The translations under genes were made by a program, and so were the position numbers. A stretch of 64,000 nt of DNA from Apiosordaria backusii (taxonomy: Eukaryota; Ascomycota; Sordariomycetes; Sordariales; Lasiosphaeriaceae). Shown piece by piece: positions 45,514 to 56,163 of this stretch. The DNA is taken from NCBI GenBank assembly GCA_030549205.1, contig JAUKTV010000001.1:4154001-4218000 (forward strand), read 5' to 3'. The notes below the pieces were generated by a model. It was not told the origin of the DNA. It ran no database searches and saw only the letters and a program-made list of their open reading frames with translations. Position 1 is the first letter of the stretch. Each line of letters begins with the position of its first letter.

Positions 45514-48500
45514 TCACTCACTAACAGACCCCTCATCATCATACTCCTCCGGATACCCCATTGTCTCCCCATTCTTCCCCTGAGACGATATCAACCCCAT
45601 CTGCGCCCTCGTATCCCTCTGAATCTTCAAGAAATACATCCTCAAGCTGTGCAACCCCCGCATAAACCCCCTATCCGGCTCCCCGGGGTGCCTCGGCGGG
45701 CAAGCCTTGTCCTCCATGGGATCATACGGCGTGATGCAATTTGCAAAGTCTGCAATCTTGAAATCAATGTCCCGCTTGCTCTTTTTCTGCCTTCTTGGTG
45801 CCTCCTCCGTGTCCGTCGCAAAGTCGGTTGTTGAGTCATCGATCGCCATGGTTTCGTAACCATTGTTGTTGTCCGCCGACGTGTCTCCGTCATAAAACAT
45901 GAGCAGACTTGCCGCATAGAACCGGTATCCCTTCAACCGTCCCACAATCACTTCCAGCTCGTCGAGTTTCCGGAGGACCGTGGGAATATGTCGAAGAATA
46001 CTGCCCGGGTCCACGCCGTCGTACAGGAACCGCGTTAGCGCGCCTTGAAACTCTCCGCCTTTCTTGAGCGTCCGGCCATAGTACTTGTCCCTAAAGACGT
46101 AGCTCTGCGTTTGGACATCCCAAACCTGGAGTCCGCACACCCGAACTCCAAGCTCGCGAGATGTCGTCTTGGCACACTTGCCCTGCTGCGACTTCTGCTT
46201 CTTGGGATTCGCATCCACGCCATACTGCCGCGTTCCCATTTTGAGATCCATGATACAAGGTCTCTTCATGCCCGCAGTCAAGTCCTCCAAGAGCAAAAAG
46301 TACTCGACTCGGGAGTCGCTCTGCGTTTGAGCCTCCTTGGGGTTGATCGGCCGAGGAATCTTTTTGAACTCTGATGTTGGACTGGGAAGCCCAGAAGTGG
46401 CTGCCGAGGTCATGGTCGAGACAAAGGTGTCGGGATGCTGGACTTCGCCGCCTCCGTTTATGGTAGACTCAATCGGTTGTTCTGCTGGAAGAGGCGAGGC
46501 AACTGTGTCCTCGGGGGTCTTGGGGTTGGGCACAATCTCGTCACGGGTACCCTTGTACGCAACTTCGTCCGCCTCCTCAAAATACTTCAGGTTGCCACGG
46601 TCATCACGCACATCGTCCGGCTTCCGGCGCAGACCCGTCCCAGAATACCGGCGCTTCTTCTTAAGGGCTGCAGGCGACGAGCCTCCAAGGATCTCGGGCT
46701 CTGGGGCGCTAGTTCCAGTAACATCCTTAGGCGCGACATCTTCCTCCTCCCCTTCTGCATCGCAAAAGGTGTCAATCTGACCAAGATCACTCTGTGTTTG
46801 CGCCAAAGAGCTCCTATTGAGCTTGCACTCAGCAGCCTCTTTGGCTGCCTGGGCTCTCTTCTCGTGCGACTCTGCCAAACTCGGATCGGATCCGGTTGGC
46901 CGAAGTGACTGTTGAAGAGTTCGCCTAGGTAGCGGCCGTTGGTGTCCCTTGCGGTGCCGATGGATGGCAATGGGCTGCTTGAGGAATGCGTCATTAAAGA
47001 CCTCGTTACGGAGCTTCTTGTTCACCGTGGTGGCGCCCCAGCTGTTGGAATGCCGGTCCGAAAGGCTCGGCCGCGTCAGCGCAGTTCGAGAAGGGGTAGT
47101 CGGCACATCCTGCGGAGCAGTCCCTGTTTGCTGAAGCGTCGCGGCTGATGCACTCCTGAACCTGCCAGCCATGCTCGGTGGGCTCGGCATCGATGGCTGT
47201 AGAAGACTGCGAGGCAGGATGTGTTGGTTGTCAACAAACGTAACTGTTGGAATCTGCCCTTGGTTGTTCTGCAGCGATTGACTGATGACTCTTGGACGAT
47301 CGCTGGGAGGTTCAAGAGAGTGGTCGTTTGTTCCGTTCGCCTTCGAGTCGGCATCGGTGTGGGCCCGGTCCAGAGTAGCATGTTCATCCCTCTTCATGGT
47401 TGACTTGCGACGAGGCTGTTTCTGGAACGTGACATTCAACACCCCAATGTACCTAAACACGTATTTGTTAATTTGAATCCCAAAATACCCCAAGCCACGG
47501 GAAGCATACCTTGGCAAGAATGCAAGAAGATCGCGATGATAATGCTCAATCTTTTCATAGAACTCGTTCTCTCGGTTGTTCAGCTGCTTACACACAGCTC
47601 GTCGGGAGAACCTCCACAGGGTGGTATGGCCACCGACTTGGTGCTTGTATGGGATCAGTTCAATGGCCTCCAGCGGCTGCCTGGGCTCCCACTGATGGTC
47701 ATGTACGACTTCTTCATGATGCTGGGAAGCCGGATGGGACGGATGAGCAGCTACAAGTCCGCTTCCACCAGCAGCCACTGGGCCATCGGGTTGAGTGATG
47801 TCTAGTTTTGGTGCTACACTAGGGATTTCGGAAGGTTCAGACCTAAGCTTTCTGTCAACTACTTCCTCCCCGTTCTCATCAATCTCTGGCTCGTCAGCTT
47901 TGACAAGCCATGTATGGAAATCATCATGTCGGGACTGGGTCCGTGCTGGCACAGCCCTGGGGGGTGCTCCAGGCAGTGGAATGTGCTCTGCTGGCGGCTC
48001 GGGGGGCGCTTGATGTGGTACAAACACAGCTGACGAGATCTTTTCCTCCCCTGACTCGTCGCCCTCATCGACCGCACTATCTGCACCCCCAGTACTAGCA
48101 TCTGACTTCCGCCGCTGCTCAAACCCAGGGCTGGGCTCAGTGGGCACCAAATGTTGTTGTTCCTGAATACCAGGCGGGCAAGGGGACGGCGCCGGCTTCA
48201 CCGGGCTGGCGTGAACTGAAGATTCGTTGTGTTTGGAAACAAAATAGCCTTCGGGAGACTCTTGGATGGTCTCGACTGCATCAGGTGTCCGCAGCCCGGC
48301 GGGGAGCGTCTTGACCCGCGGCGGCCCTTTGACTGCCGGGGCCTTTTCATCAAGACCACGAGCCTTGCTCTTGTCCGTGTCGCTCTCTTTGAGTAGTCCT
48401 TCACCTTCATGTGTGATGTCCCCCGTGGTCAGGGGCTTCTCTCGATGGGCGGAAGGCCGTGTCTCTTTCCGTTTCACTTTTTCTTCAGGAAGACCTTCTT

Positions 48501-49533
48501 TGAAGAAGCGGAGGCTGTGACTGGCCTTTCGGCTGCGTGCATTCGGCTCGACACCTGCCAAAACTTGAGTGATGGACTTTTCAACATGACCGTCTTGGTC
48601 ATTGTCAAGCTCCCCCGTTCCGATAGACCACGCTTTCTCGGGCCCCAGAGATACTCTGTGCTCCGTCTTCCAAGTCCGCAGGGCCGGTCGGTCTTCGATT
48701 GCCGTGTTCTCGTCGACATGACCATCATACATGGCAGTAGGCGAGTTGGTGAAGAGCGCATGGCCGCTAGGTGTGTCGGCAGCAAAGGTGTTGGCCCGGT
48801 TGGCGAGCCGGTGTTTGGAATCGCCATCACGATCCTTGGTCTTGGCCAAAAACTCGCGATGGCCGTTAAGCATCGAGTTGACCTCACCGAGATCAATATC
48901 AAGCCTGCCAAAGGCAGGTGGCGCCACCGTGGTGGCCACTGAAGTCAAAGAAGGCATGGTCGGTTTTCGGGGGGAGACTCGCTGTGCTAGAACATCGCCT
49001 TCGCCGTGATGTGGCAGGCCATGGCGGGGATCTCGGGGTTGGACGTCACGGTTCGAGGGAGGGTGGTGGTGATGCGAGGAGTCGACGGCAGATTGGCTGG
49101 CGGCGGAGGAATCTGTATGTGAAGACGAGGAATGGCGAGGGATGCCACGGGCTGTCGCGAGGGCTTGGGTCAGCAGGGAGGGGCCCTGTGGTCTTTGTAG
49201 AACGGTAGGACCCCGGGCATATTTGATCTGATCTGCATGGGTGGTGCCGTGCTGCGGTGCTGGTGTAGCTGGCGGTGGTACCGTCGAGGATGTTGCTTCT
49301 TCTTGTGTTGCGGGAGGACCGGGGGCCGGACCGGATGCAGGTGGAGGGGGTGCGTCGGTATTAATAGAGTCGGGGCCGGGGGGAGGCGCAGACAACAAGG
49401 CGGGAGGGAGAGGGGGAGCTGGAGGGGTGATGGGTGGTGAAGAAGAAGACGAACAGTCAGTACCAGCAGCCCGTTCGGGGCTCACCAGTGCAGCAGGTGC
49501 GGCATTTTCGGGTGGACAGGGCGAGTTGGACAT
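45514..49533 (-). CDS. KCS1: Inositol hexakisphosphate kinase Kcs1
   Basis: 1320 residues after removal of a frame-neutral 57-nt intron (47453-47509; GTATGC donor, TTTAG acceptor), which otherwise inserts a spurious segment into FLPRYIGVLNVTF. The enzyme phosphorylates IP6 to 5-PP-InsP5 (inositol pyrophosphate) and belongs to the IPK family. The N-terminal about 570 residues are disordered and P/S/E-rich. The kinase region starts at about 600 (QVGGHTTLWRFS, RENEFYE) and is split by a long disordered insertion, as in fungal Kcs1. Catalytic motifs are PCIMDLKMG (PxxxDxKxG, about 1072), LLMFYDG (about 1190) and DFKIADFANC (IDFA-type metal-binding motif, about 1237), ending near GLHSLRMYFL. Kcs1 controls phosphate signalling and vacuole function in yeast. 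Assignment to Kcs1 rather than the IPMK Arg82 rests on size and insertions. Confidence 0.88.
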   Translation of the reverse strand: MSNSPCPPENAAPAALVSPERAAGTDCSSSSSPPITPPAPPLPPALLSAPPPGPDSINTDAPPPPASGPAPGPPATQEEATSSTVPPPATPAPQHGTTHADQIKYARGPTVLQRPQGPSLLTQALATARGIPRHSSSSHTDSSAASQSAVDSSHHHHPPSNRDVQPRDPRHGLPHHGEGDVLAQRVSPRKPTMPSLTSVATTVAPPAFGRLDIDLGEVNSMLNGHREFLAKTKDRDGDSKHRLANRANTFAADTPSGHALFTNSPTAMYDGHVDENTAIEDRPALRTWKTEHRVSLGPEKAWSIGTGELDNDQDGHVEKSITQVLAGVEPNARSRKASHSLRFFKEGLPEEKVKRKETRPSAHREKPLTTGDITHEGEGLLKESDTDKSKARGLDEKAPAVKGPPRVKTLPAGLRTPDAVETIQESPEGYFVSKHNESSVHASPVKPAPSPCPPGIQEQQHLVPTEPSPGFEQRRKSDASTGGADSAVDEGDESGEEKISSAVFVPHQAPPEPPAEHIPLPGAPPRAVPARTQSRHDDFHTWLVKADEPEIDENGEEVVDRKLRSEPSEIPSVAPKLDITQPDGPVAAGGSGLVAAHPSHPASQHHEEVVHDHQWEPRQPLEAIELIPYKHQVGGHTTLWRFSRRAVCKQLNNRENEFYEKIEHYHRDLLAFLPRYASRGLGYFGIQINKYVFRYIGVLNVTFQKQPRRKSTMKRDEHATLDRAHTDADSKANGTNDHSLEPPSDRPRVISQSLQNNQGQIPTVTFVDNQHILPRSLLQPSMPSPPSMAGRFRSASAATLQQTGTAPQDVPTTPSRTALTRPSLSDRHSNSWGATTVNKKLRNEVFNDAFLKQPIAIHRHRKGHQRPLPRRTLQQSLRPTGSDPSLAESHEKRAQAAKEAAECKLNRSSLAQTQSDLGQIDTFCDAEGEEEDVAPKDVTGTSAPEPEILGGSSPAALKKKRRYSGTGLRRKPDDVRDDRGNLKYFEEADEVAYKGTRDEIVPNPKTPEDTVASPLPAEQPIESTINGGGEVQHPDTFVSTMTSAATSGLPSPTSEFKKIPRPINPKEAQTQSDSRVEYFLLLEDLTAGMKRPCIMDLKMGTRQYGVDANPKKQKSQQGKCAKTTSRELGVRVCGLQVWDVQTQSYVFRDKYYGRTLKKGGEFQGALTRFLYDGVDPGSILRHIPTVLRKLDELEVIVGRLKGYRFYAASLLMFYDGDTSADNNNGYETMAIDDSTTDFATDTEEAPRRQKKSKRDIDFKIADFANCITPYDPMEDKACPPRHPGEPDRGFMRGLHSLRMYFLKIQRDTRAQMGLISSQGKNGETMGYPEEYDDEGSVSE

Positions 49534-50251
49534 GAGGTGAACATCTGGCGGTGGTGGTGGGGGAGAGGGAAAAGTAGGAGGGAGAAGGGTCCGGGTTGGG
49601 TGGGATGTGTGGTTGTGGTTTGATTTCTGTGTCGGGACGGGAAAGGGAAGGTTTGGTGGTTTTCGGGAAACCTTACGCTACTCCGCTGGGCTGATGCCCC
49701 CTGGTCTGTTAGGGGTAATAAAAGAGAAGTTCGAGTGATGTATCTTGTGCAGGCCTCTGACGCAAAGGCGGGAAAAGTGGCTATTTGTCTGTGGCGGATC
49801 CAATTCCACCGCTGGCGCTCGGGCCCGTCCCATACCTTAGCAGGCATTTGGCCTGAAGGCCCGCACTCGGCAGCACGTTGTCAGGGCTCGTTCTTTGATT
49901 GATTCATCACCCAAGAGATATGGCATTCTTGATCTCCATTCTTCTTGCTATGGATTACTGTATTTACACTACGGTATGCTTGAAAGTAAGGAGTAGTTAG
50001 GTGTAAATTAACTCCGCTGACGTCGTTCGGTTGTCCAACAGCATCATGAAAAGCCCAAAGCTTCTTGCTCCTTCGAGAATGGCTTCATGCAGCTCTTCGG
50101 GTCCACAACCCATGCGGTTCCTGCTTGGCCTTGGCCCGCATCTAGCCAGTGCTCACAAGGCAGTCCCGAACCCATCGCAGCGGTGCGTCTGGGGGGGTTC
50201 TGGGGTTATTCTCCAAGGCTACTGCATAATCTCACTCTATTTCTCTATAGA

Positions 50252-50265
50252 ATCTACACGTGTAG
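50252..50265. promoter_or_regulatory. Palindrome TCTACACGTGTAGA, copy 2
   Basis: Identical to 26875-26888; CACGTG core. It lies about 720 bases upstream of the KCS1 start codon. Confidence 0.4.
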
Positions 50266-53038
50266 AGATACCGACAGCGACTTCCTTGCAACCCCTCTCC
50301 ACCTCTCCCCAGACCCCTCACCTCAGCTGATAAGCCCGTGAAGCTGTCTCCAATCACTTACACCTACATTATGTACACCGCTTCCTAGTCACGACTTCTG
50401 CAATGCCTCAAAGCATGCAATTCATTGGCAGCTGTTACGCAATCGAATCAGGGACCAAGGTTCTGCTGCCTTGCTTCGGACCGCAGCGATTTATTACCCA
50501 GATATCACCAGATGCATCACGGTGCAGCACCTCGCAGATCACCTCAGACAGATAAACTGAACCAGAACCCTCACGGCTCGGGCGGCCTCACAATCACCGA
50601 CCTCGCATGCCACTTATCATCTGTGCTACCCTCCAACACCCCAGCCGAGCCGATACACGGAGATAATACGTCCCTAACAACCTGAAAATGCACCCCGACT
50701 TTGAGACGGCACGGCTCGTGGGAGTCTTTCTGGGCTCATGTTCATATCGCTAATCGCCTGACAGACACCCCTAAACCACCATGGGCCGTTCGATATATCC
50801 AATGCCTATCACGTCCCGTCGTGCTCTGGCCCTGTGGATGGACGTGCACTTTGCAACCTTGCCCGACCATCGTGTCCCTGCAAAAGGCTCGCAGCCCAAG
50901 TCTCGGAAATGGCCAATCAAGCAGCAACGTGGGAAACGTGCTCTCCACCGAACCACTCGACAAGTCCACGGATCCCAGTATTCTCTGTTGCATCTTCAAT
51001 CTACCGTTGACGCGCGGCGGCACAGTGTCCGCTTTCCCGTCAGCCCAAGCCCCAGTCCGAACCTCCGTTGCAAGTCTCCGACCGACCTGTTTGGACCAGA
51101 CTGGCGTTGGGTTCGGGCCCTTTTGGCGTCATCTGATACCATCGAGATCTGCCAAGGCTCAGGGGTCAGATACTATCTTGACTTCACGTCTACGGCCAGG
51201 ATGTTGCTGTATGATGGTTCCATGGTAAGGTCTCGGAAAATCATCCAAAGGATTTCAACTCATCCAAATTCACCAAAGGTTTGGTCAACGAGGGGCATTA
51301 TCACCAATGGCAGGTAGTCCCTGAGGCTCTTACCACCACCACACTCCCCCTCTCACTCTGACATGCAGAGTAACCCCCCCATCGGCCATCCGGAAAGACT
51401 TGATGATCTTGGCTTACCTCGACTTAAACCGACCTCTTGTCTCGTCTTCAAAAGGACACACCCCCAAAAGGATACGCCGCCTTCCACCACAGCCAGAAGG
51501 AATTCCACCAGAAGCTAACAGGGAGTCCCTTTCACTCAAGCCCAAGTGACACGACAGCAAAGAGGCAAGACATTCTTGAGAAATTCACATGTTCTCATTG
51601 GATTAATAACCGGACGGACCCTTTTGTCCCTGAGGTTCGTTCCCTGGGGCTGGGGGTCTCAGTTTGGAATTGTCCAACGAGATGTGCCGGATGGCCCATG
51701 TGCGCACCACACCACCCATCTTGTCAATCGTATCGTGGCTTTTTATCGGCTGTCATGTCGTGCAAGATGAGACATGCCGCTTGGTTTTGCTTGGCCAGAT
51801 GCTGCATGTCTGAGATGGATCGACTGGCTGCCGCGGGTGTCTTTGATAACGAGGACTTTCACCGCCGGTTGATGTTTTCCTTTTGGTGGTGTTGTCTTAT
51901 GAATTCAGGGGCATCGAGAGAGAGAGACACCAACGGGGGGTTCTTGCTTGGCCACATGTGTGAGTGAGTGCTTCGTAGATATTTCTTAGCACGGTAAAGA
52001 AGGGCCATCCGTGTGAAGCCAGTATTCATTCATGTCAGTCCTTACCTCCATGCCTGCCTCCTCCAGCTCCCCAGACTGTCGTCTACGGAGAAAAGCCCCG
52101 AACCAATCTCAACCCAACTCAACCCAATACAACTGTCTATTGTTACTGGTACCTTTCCTGTCGACAAGGGAGGGGCCTCGATTTGCAAAGTATCGAAAAC
52201 CGAGACAGCCACCAGGTCCATGAACATTCCCAACTCTCTTAAGACATATCTCGCTTTAGAATTCCACTCAGACTCAATCCACATCATGTAGCCAGTAGGT
52301 AGTTAGTTGCCTGGGGTGCAAAGGCATTGTAAAGCCCCATCCATCACCCAGAATTACACCAAACACATCTAAAAAGAAAAGCTACATAAATCCATATTTC
52401 AAATCAACTCTAACCTTGACCAAACCCAAAACAAACCCCCCCAACCATATTCCCTCTGTTCAATATCCCCTCCATAAAACTCCCTTCAGGTAAAATAAAC
52501 ATGCTCTCGTGCCCCAATCTACCTAACCACGTCGTGGACGACAAAAAAAATAGAGCCTCCAACTTGAAACAACGGCCTTCAAAGACAGTGATCAGGCCCG
52601 TTAAAAATAGTCGAAAAAACCTCAAAAGTAATCAATAGGGATTCCGATTCTTCCCTAAGGTATCTCTGGACTTTCTCCCCAAGCCATCGTGGCAAATGTT
52701 GTTCTGGTTCCGTCAAATTGATGTGAAACTTTCTGTATTCCTTGCTTTGTCATCCCATCTCACCACTAGCAAGATAGGATCCATCCATGCCCATGCCATT
52801 GCCCGCTTAGAGCGTATCGTCGTGGTGTGTTTCAGTTGCGTAATCCACGACAACGTCCATTGCCTTGCCAATCTACCATCAGACGGTGCGATCTCCCCTC
52901 GTCGGTCATAATGGTTGTGTAGGGGTTGGTTTAGCAGCATTTCTCCACTGTCTCTGCTGCTTTCGAGACTATCTTTAAAGGTGCCTCCAGTCATCACTGT
53001 CCTTTGAAGGCGCCTTCGTTTTATGCACGCAGTCTCTA

Positions 53039-53271
53039 TTTTTTTTTTTTTTTTTTTTTTTTTTTGGTTCACAAACGTGCTACCTACCTACCTACCTTAC
53101 CTGCTTCCAATCTTAGGTACCTATGCCAGATCTATCATTTGACTCACTCACCATCCATTTGAATCCAACTCTACCTAGGTAGGTAGGTACGTCCCATCCA
53201 TCCATCCATCCCTCTCTACAAAACCTCCTCCAAAACGCCCCACGCAAAAAAAAAAAAAAAAAAAAAAAAAA
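53039..53271. repeat. Poly(T)/poly(A) inverted pair with TACC/GGTA repeats
   Basis: 27 T at 53039-53065 and 26 A at 53246-53271 bracket a TACC repeat (about 53079-53097) and a self-complementary CTACCTAGGTAGG stretch (about 53171-53190). The parts are arranged as a potential long hairpin. No coding content. Confidence 0.75.
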
Positions 53272-53827
53272 CCAGCCGATTCATTGTCAAGTGGTGTAGA
53301 GGTCAGGTAGGTAGGCAGATATCTATAAATACAAAAAACTGCACAAGTCAAAACCCCAAAACCTATGACAAGAATTCCTGTCAAAAGGTCAGTACGTAAA
53401 GTTCTGTAGCAGCTTCCTCCTCTACCTACCTAATCCACACATTCTTTCCAACAGGTAAGGTGTTGCAAGACAGAAAACAACGGTGGGTAGGCAAGGTAGG
53501 TTATGCTTCAGTGGCCAGCCAGCCAGCCCGTAGAGCGGATGATGATGAAACATCGATGAGACCAAAAAAGTAAGAAAATACGTCGTCGCGGGTGTTTTGG
53601 TCAGTCAGTTGGTCAGTAAAAAAATCACCATCTTTGCTGAACCCTTTATCTGTAGGATAGAATATCATTATATAACCTCTATTTCATTCCACCACTCAAA
53701 ACCCACCCACAACTAGTCCCAAAAAGGCAGAGTCATCTATCTCTGTGTGGTAAACTCCCATGCAAAACGCCATTCAACCCCCCTCCCTTTCCCTTCCCAC
53801 CTTTTCTTCCCCAGTTCTCGCGAACCC

Positions 53828-55687
53828 CTACTCCTCCCTCTTCTCACTCCCCATCCCCCCAACATACCTCCTCTCCTCCCCCTCCCACCTCCTCCTCTCC
53901 ACCACCCCCCTCGCCACCCACGCCCTCACAAACCTCCACGCCTCCCCATCCGCCAAATTCCACGCCTCCACCGCCTCCTTAATCACCTTCTTCTCCCCCG
54001 TCAACCGTTCCTTCTTCTCATTCACCACCTTTTTCACCTTTTCCAACAACGTCTTCTCCATCTCCAGCTCTTTTGCCTCTGGCACATTGCCAAACTTCTT
54101 GTCGTGCATAGGCGGCAACCCCTCTTTATTATCGCTTGGGTATGACGCCTCAGAGGGTATCTCAAACCCAAAAATCCAATCCAAATCGGTATTAGAAAGC
54201 GATGCAGGGTTTTCGGCTTGAAGCCACAGCGACGAAGCAGATGTCGGGTCGGACGCGACGATTTCTTTGAATTTAACCACCCTCGGAGCCGCCGGGATGC
54301 CTTTAGGAGAAATGGACGTGGTGAGGTCGTAGATCCAGGGGTCGCGGTCGGTATGCCGGCGAATAAAAGGGATTGTCAGGTCTGAACTCAACGACGAAAG
54401 CGTGAGCATCGTCAATGGATGTGGGACCGTGCCGATGGTAAAAATCCCCGAAGTGTTGACGTAGTAGGCTGGGGTGGTGACCTCGAGGGGTTTACCATCA
54501 TCACAGGGGGTGCATTTGGCCATGTTGGGCGGGCAGGATTTCGGCAGGGGGGACTCGGGGCAGTGCGACAACCGATTGGCGAGTTTATACGCCGGGATGA
54601 TCAAATGAGTTGTGTGGTGAGGCAGCGGCTTCACCACGGAGATTCCCCTGGAATACGTGTTCTGCCAGGCGAGGTGTAAGTGGGCGTTGATGAGCTGGTT
54701 GAGCTTCTTCATCCCTGGGGCTCGGGCGGTGGTGATTTCCTCCCCGATTTTGGTGTAGTGCGTCTCGATTTGGCGGGCAGAGTAGAAACCAAGTGATTTG
54801 GGTTTTGTGTCCACTGTAAAAGGGTCTTCCGACTTATCCTGGATCGCGTCGAGCAATCCCTTGACAACCTTGACGTGAGGGCTGGCCATGGCGAGCTTGA
54901 TAGCGGCCTCAACTTCAGCCTTGGGCCCAACAAATAACCCATCGTCAAGGTCATTCCACCGAGTCAAAGCCGGGAACTCCCCCCGGCGGAGGTAGGTAAG
55001 CAGCGGGTCATCGTAGGCACCCATGGGAAACAGCAAGTTATGCGCGAGCAGTCCCCCGCCCATATTATCCCACGCCAACCACCGCATCAAATCCTTCTTC
55101 AACAAATCCGTCATCCCCTCCACCTTTTGTAGCTCCTCATACAAAGGATTATTCATGGCCTCCGCCGGGCTCAAAATCGTAGGCTGGAACCCTTTCGCCC
55201 ACCAAGCCCTCCTCCACGCAAGCAGCAAATCACTCTCCACCTCTTTATTCGCCTTGTCCTTCTCAACAGTATTATCATAGTAGCAATAAATCGGCGTCCT
55301 CTTCTTCAACATCGGCAGCACAGCCCTATCCTCGTCCAATGTAATCGAGCTGCTGAACGGCATAGTCAACCACCTCCAGTCCGAATACCACGTCGATTCG
55401 CCATCGGTGTCGTTCTTTTGCCTCGGCGGCGGGTGCGACGGTTGCTTGAATGGGTTCAGCTTCTTCAGCCATGGGCTCTTGAGAGATTTCGGTATCCCAA
55501 ACTTGCGACCCGCCGGTTGCGCGCCTGTTGCTGTGTCTGCGGTGCCTGTCGTCGATGGCACATCGCCGGGGAAGCTGAAGAGGAGGCTGAAGAGGGCAAA
55601 GAGGCCGAGACAGACGAAGATGAGGGAAACGTGTCGGGACCCTAGCCGGGGCACGGGGCGCCCAAAGACAACGTACTGTCTCGGCAT
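53828..55687 (-). CDS. Type II membrane protein, possible Golgi glycosyltransferase-like
   Basis: 619 residues, intronless. The short N-terminal tail is basic (RPVPRLGSRH). It is followed by one hydrophobic helix (about 20-40, VSLIFVCLGLFALFSLLF) and a P/K-rich stem, the usual layout of Golgi type II enzymes. The lumenal part begins with PIYCYYDN (about 133). It contains a patch, DLMRWLAWDNMGGGLLAHN (about 200), which recalls the RYxxLxxxGGxYxD region of DXD-type glycosyltransferases, then WNDLDDGLFVGP (about 243), with acidic residues that might bind metal. The middle has paired cysteines (CPES, CPPNMAKCTPC). The C-terminal about 90 residues are charged and helical. I do not recognise a named family; the glycosyltransferase idea is inference from these short patterns. 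Confidence 0.6.
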   Translation of the reverse strand: MPRQYVVFGRPVPRLGSRHVSLIFVCLGLFALFSLLFSFPGDVPSTTGTADTATGAQPAGRKFGIPKSLKSPWLKKLNPFKQPSHPPPRQKNDTDGESTWYSDWRWLTMPFSSSITLDEDRAVLPMLKKRTPIYCYYDNTVEKDKANKEVESDLLLAWRRAWWAKGFQPTILSPAEAMNNPLYEELQKVEGMTDLLKKDLMRWLAWDNMGGGLLAHNLLFPMGAYDDPLLTYLRRGEFPALTRWNDLDDGLFVGPKAEVEAAIKLAMASPHVKVVKGLLDAIQDKSEDPFTVDTKPKSLGFYSARQIETHYTKIGEEITTARAPGMKKLNQLINAHLHLAWQNTYSRGISVVKPLPHHTTHLIIPAYKLANRLSHCPESPLPKSCPPNMAKCTPCDDGKPLEVTTPAYYVNTSGIFTIGTVPHPLTMLTLSSLSSDLTIPFIRRHTDRDPWIYDLTTSISPKGIPAAPRVVKFKEIVASDPTSASSLWLQAENPASLSNTDLDWIFGFEIPSEASYPSDNKEGLPPMHDKKFGNVPEAKELEMEKTLLEKVKKVVNEKKERLTGEKKVIKEAVEAWNLADGEAWRFVRAWVARGVVERRRWEGEERRYVGGMGSEKREE

Positions 55688-56163
55688 TCTGAAAGTGTTT
55701 TATCTGCTCGAGGCAAAAGAAGAGGTTGTGTCGTGGGAATCAGGCTTGCAATCCGTCGGCTCGTCCGTGGTACGGCGCCCGTAGGCTTGATGAAGTCGTG
55801 GTGGAAGCGCAAACGAGCGGAAAGTTGGTCAACCAACTGGAAGTAAAATACACATCGAAGTCGAAGAGCAGGTAGCCAGGTAACACAAGATCAGTGCATG
55901 GCGTGGGATATCAAAACTGTGTTGCCCGCTTGGCCAACAGTCAGCAACCATTAAACACAGTTCAGGAGGTTGTTTGAGATTATCGATAAGAGAGAAAAGA
56001 AACCAGGGACTCCAAGACACGCAGACGCGACGTTGATTAATTAACAGGGGTTCTCCACGCACCCCACACTGGCTGCCCCTGAAGAAAAGCGCTGGGTTAG
56101 GGTTCAATATCTGTACATATTCACCGCACTATACAATGGGTATCTTCTACACCTCGTCCAAAA
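55688..56163. other. Intergenic between two minus-strand genes
   Basis: 476 bases holding the promoter of the type II membrane protein gene and the 3' flank of the Abp2-like gene. TTAATTAATTAA-like AT-rich sequence lies at about 56034-56043. No gene seen. Confidence 0.5.

Larger units (their letters stand above)
49534..53827. other. 4.3-kb intergenic region, no supported gene
   Basis: The longest frames (50781-51317 and 51437-51967 plus) show no recognisable domain and unusual composition. A second copy of the TCTACACGTGTAGA palindrome is at 50252-50265. A run of T (53039-53065) faces a run of A (53246-53271), with TACC and GGTA repeats between them. The left end is the KCS1 promoter; the right end is the 3' flank of the type II membrane protein gene. 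Confidence 0.5.

Noticed and set aside
32510..49533. Idea that the central block is a biosynthetic or defence cluster
   Set aside because: All recognised genes are conserved housekeeping genes of unrelated pathways, with no backbone enzyme or cluster regulator.
50781..51967. Two about 177-residue plus-strand frames in the 4.3-kb gap
   Set aside because: No recognisable domain, no splice context and overlapping alternative frames of similar length; left as intergenic.
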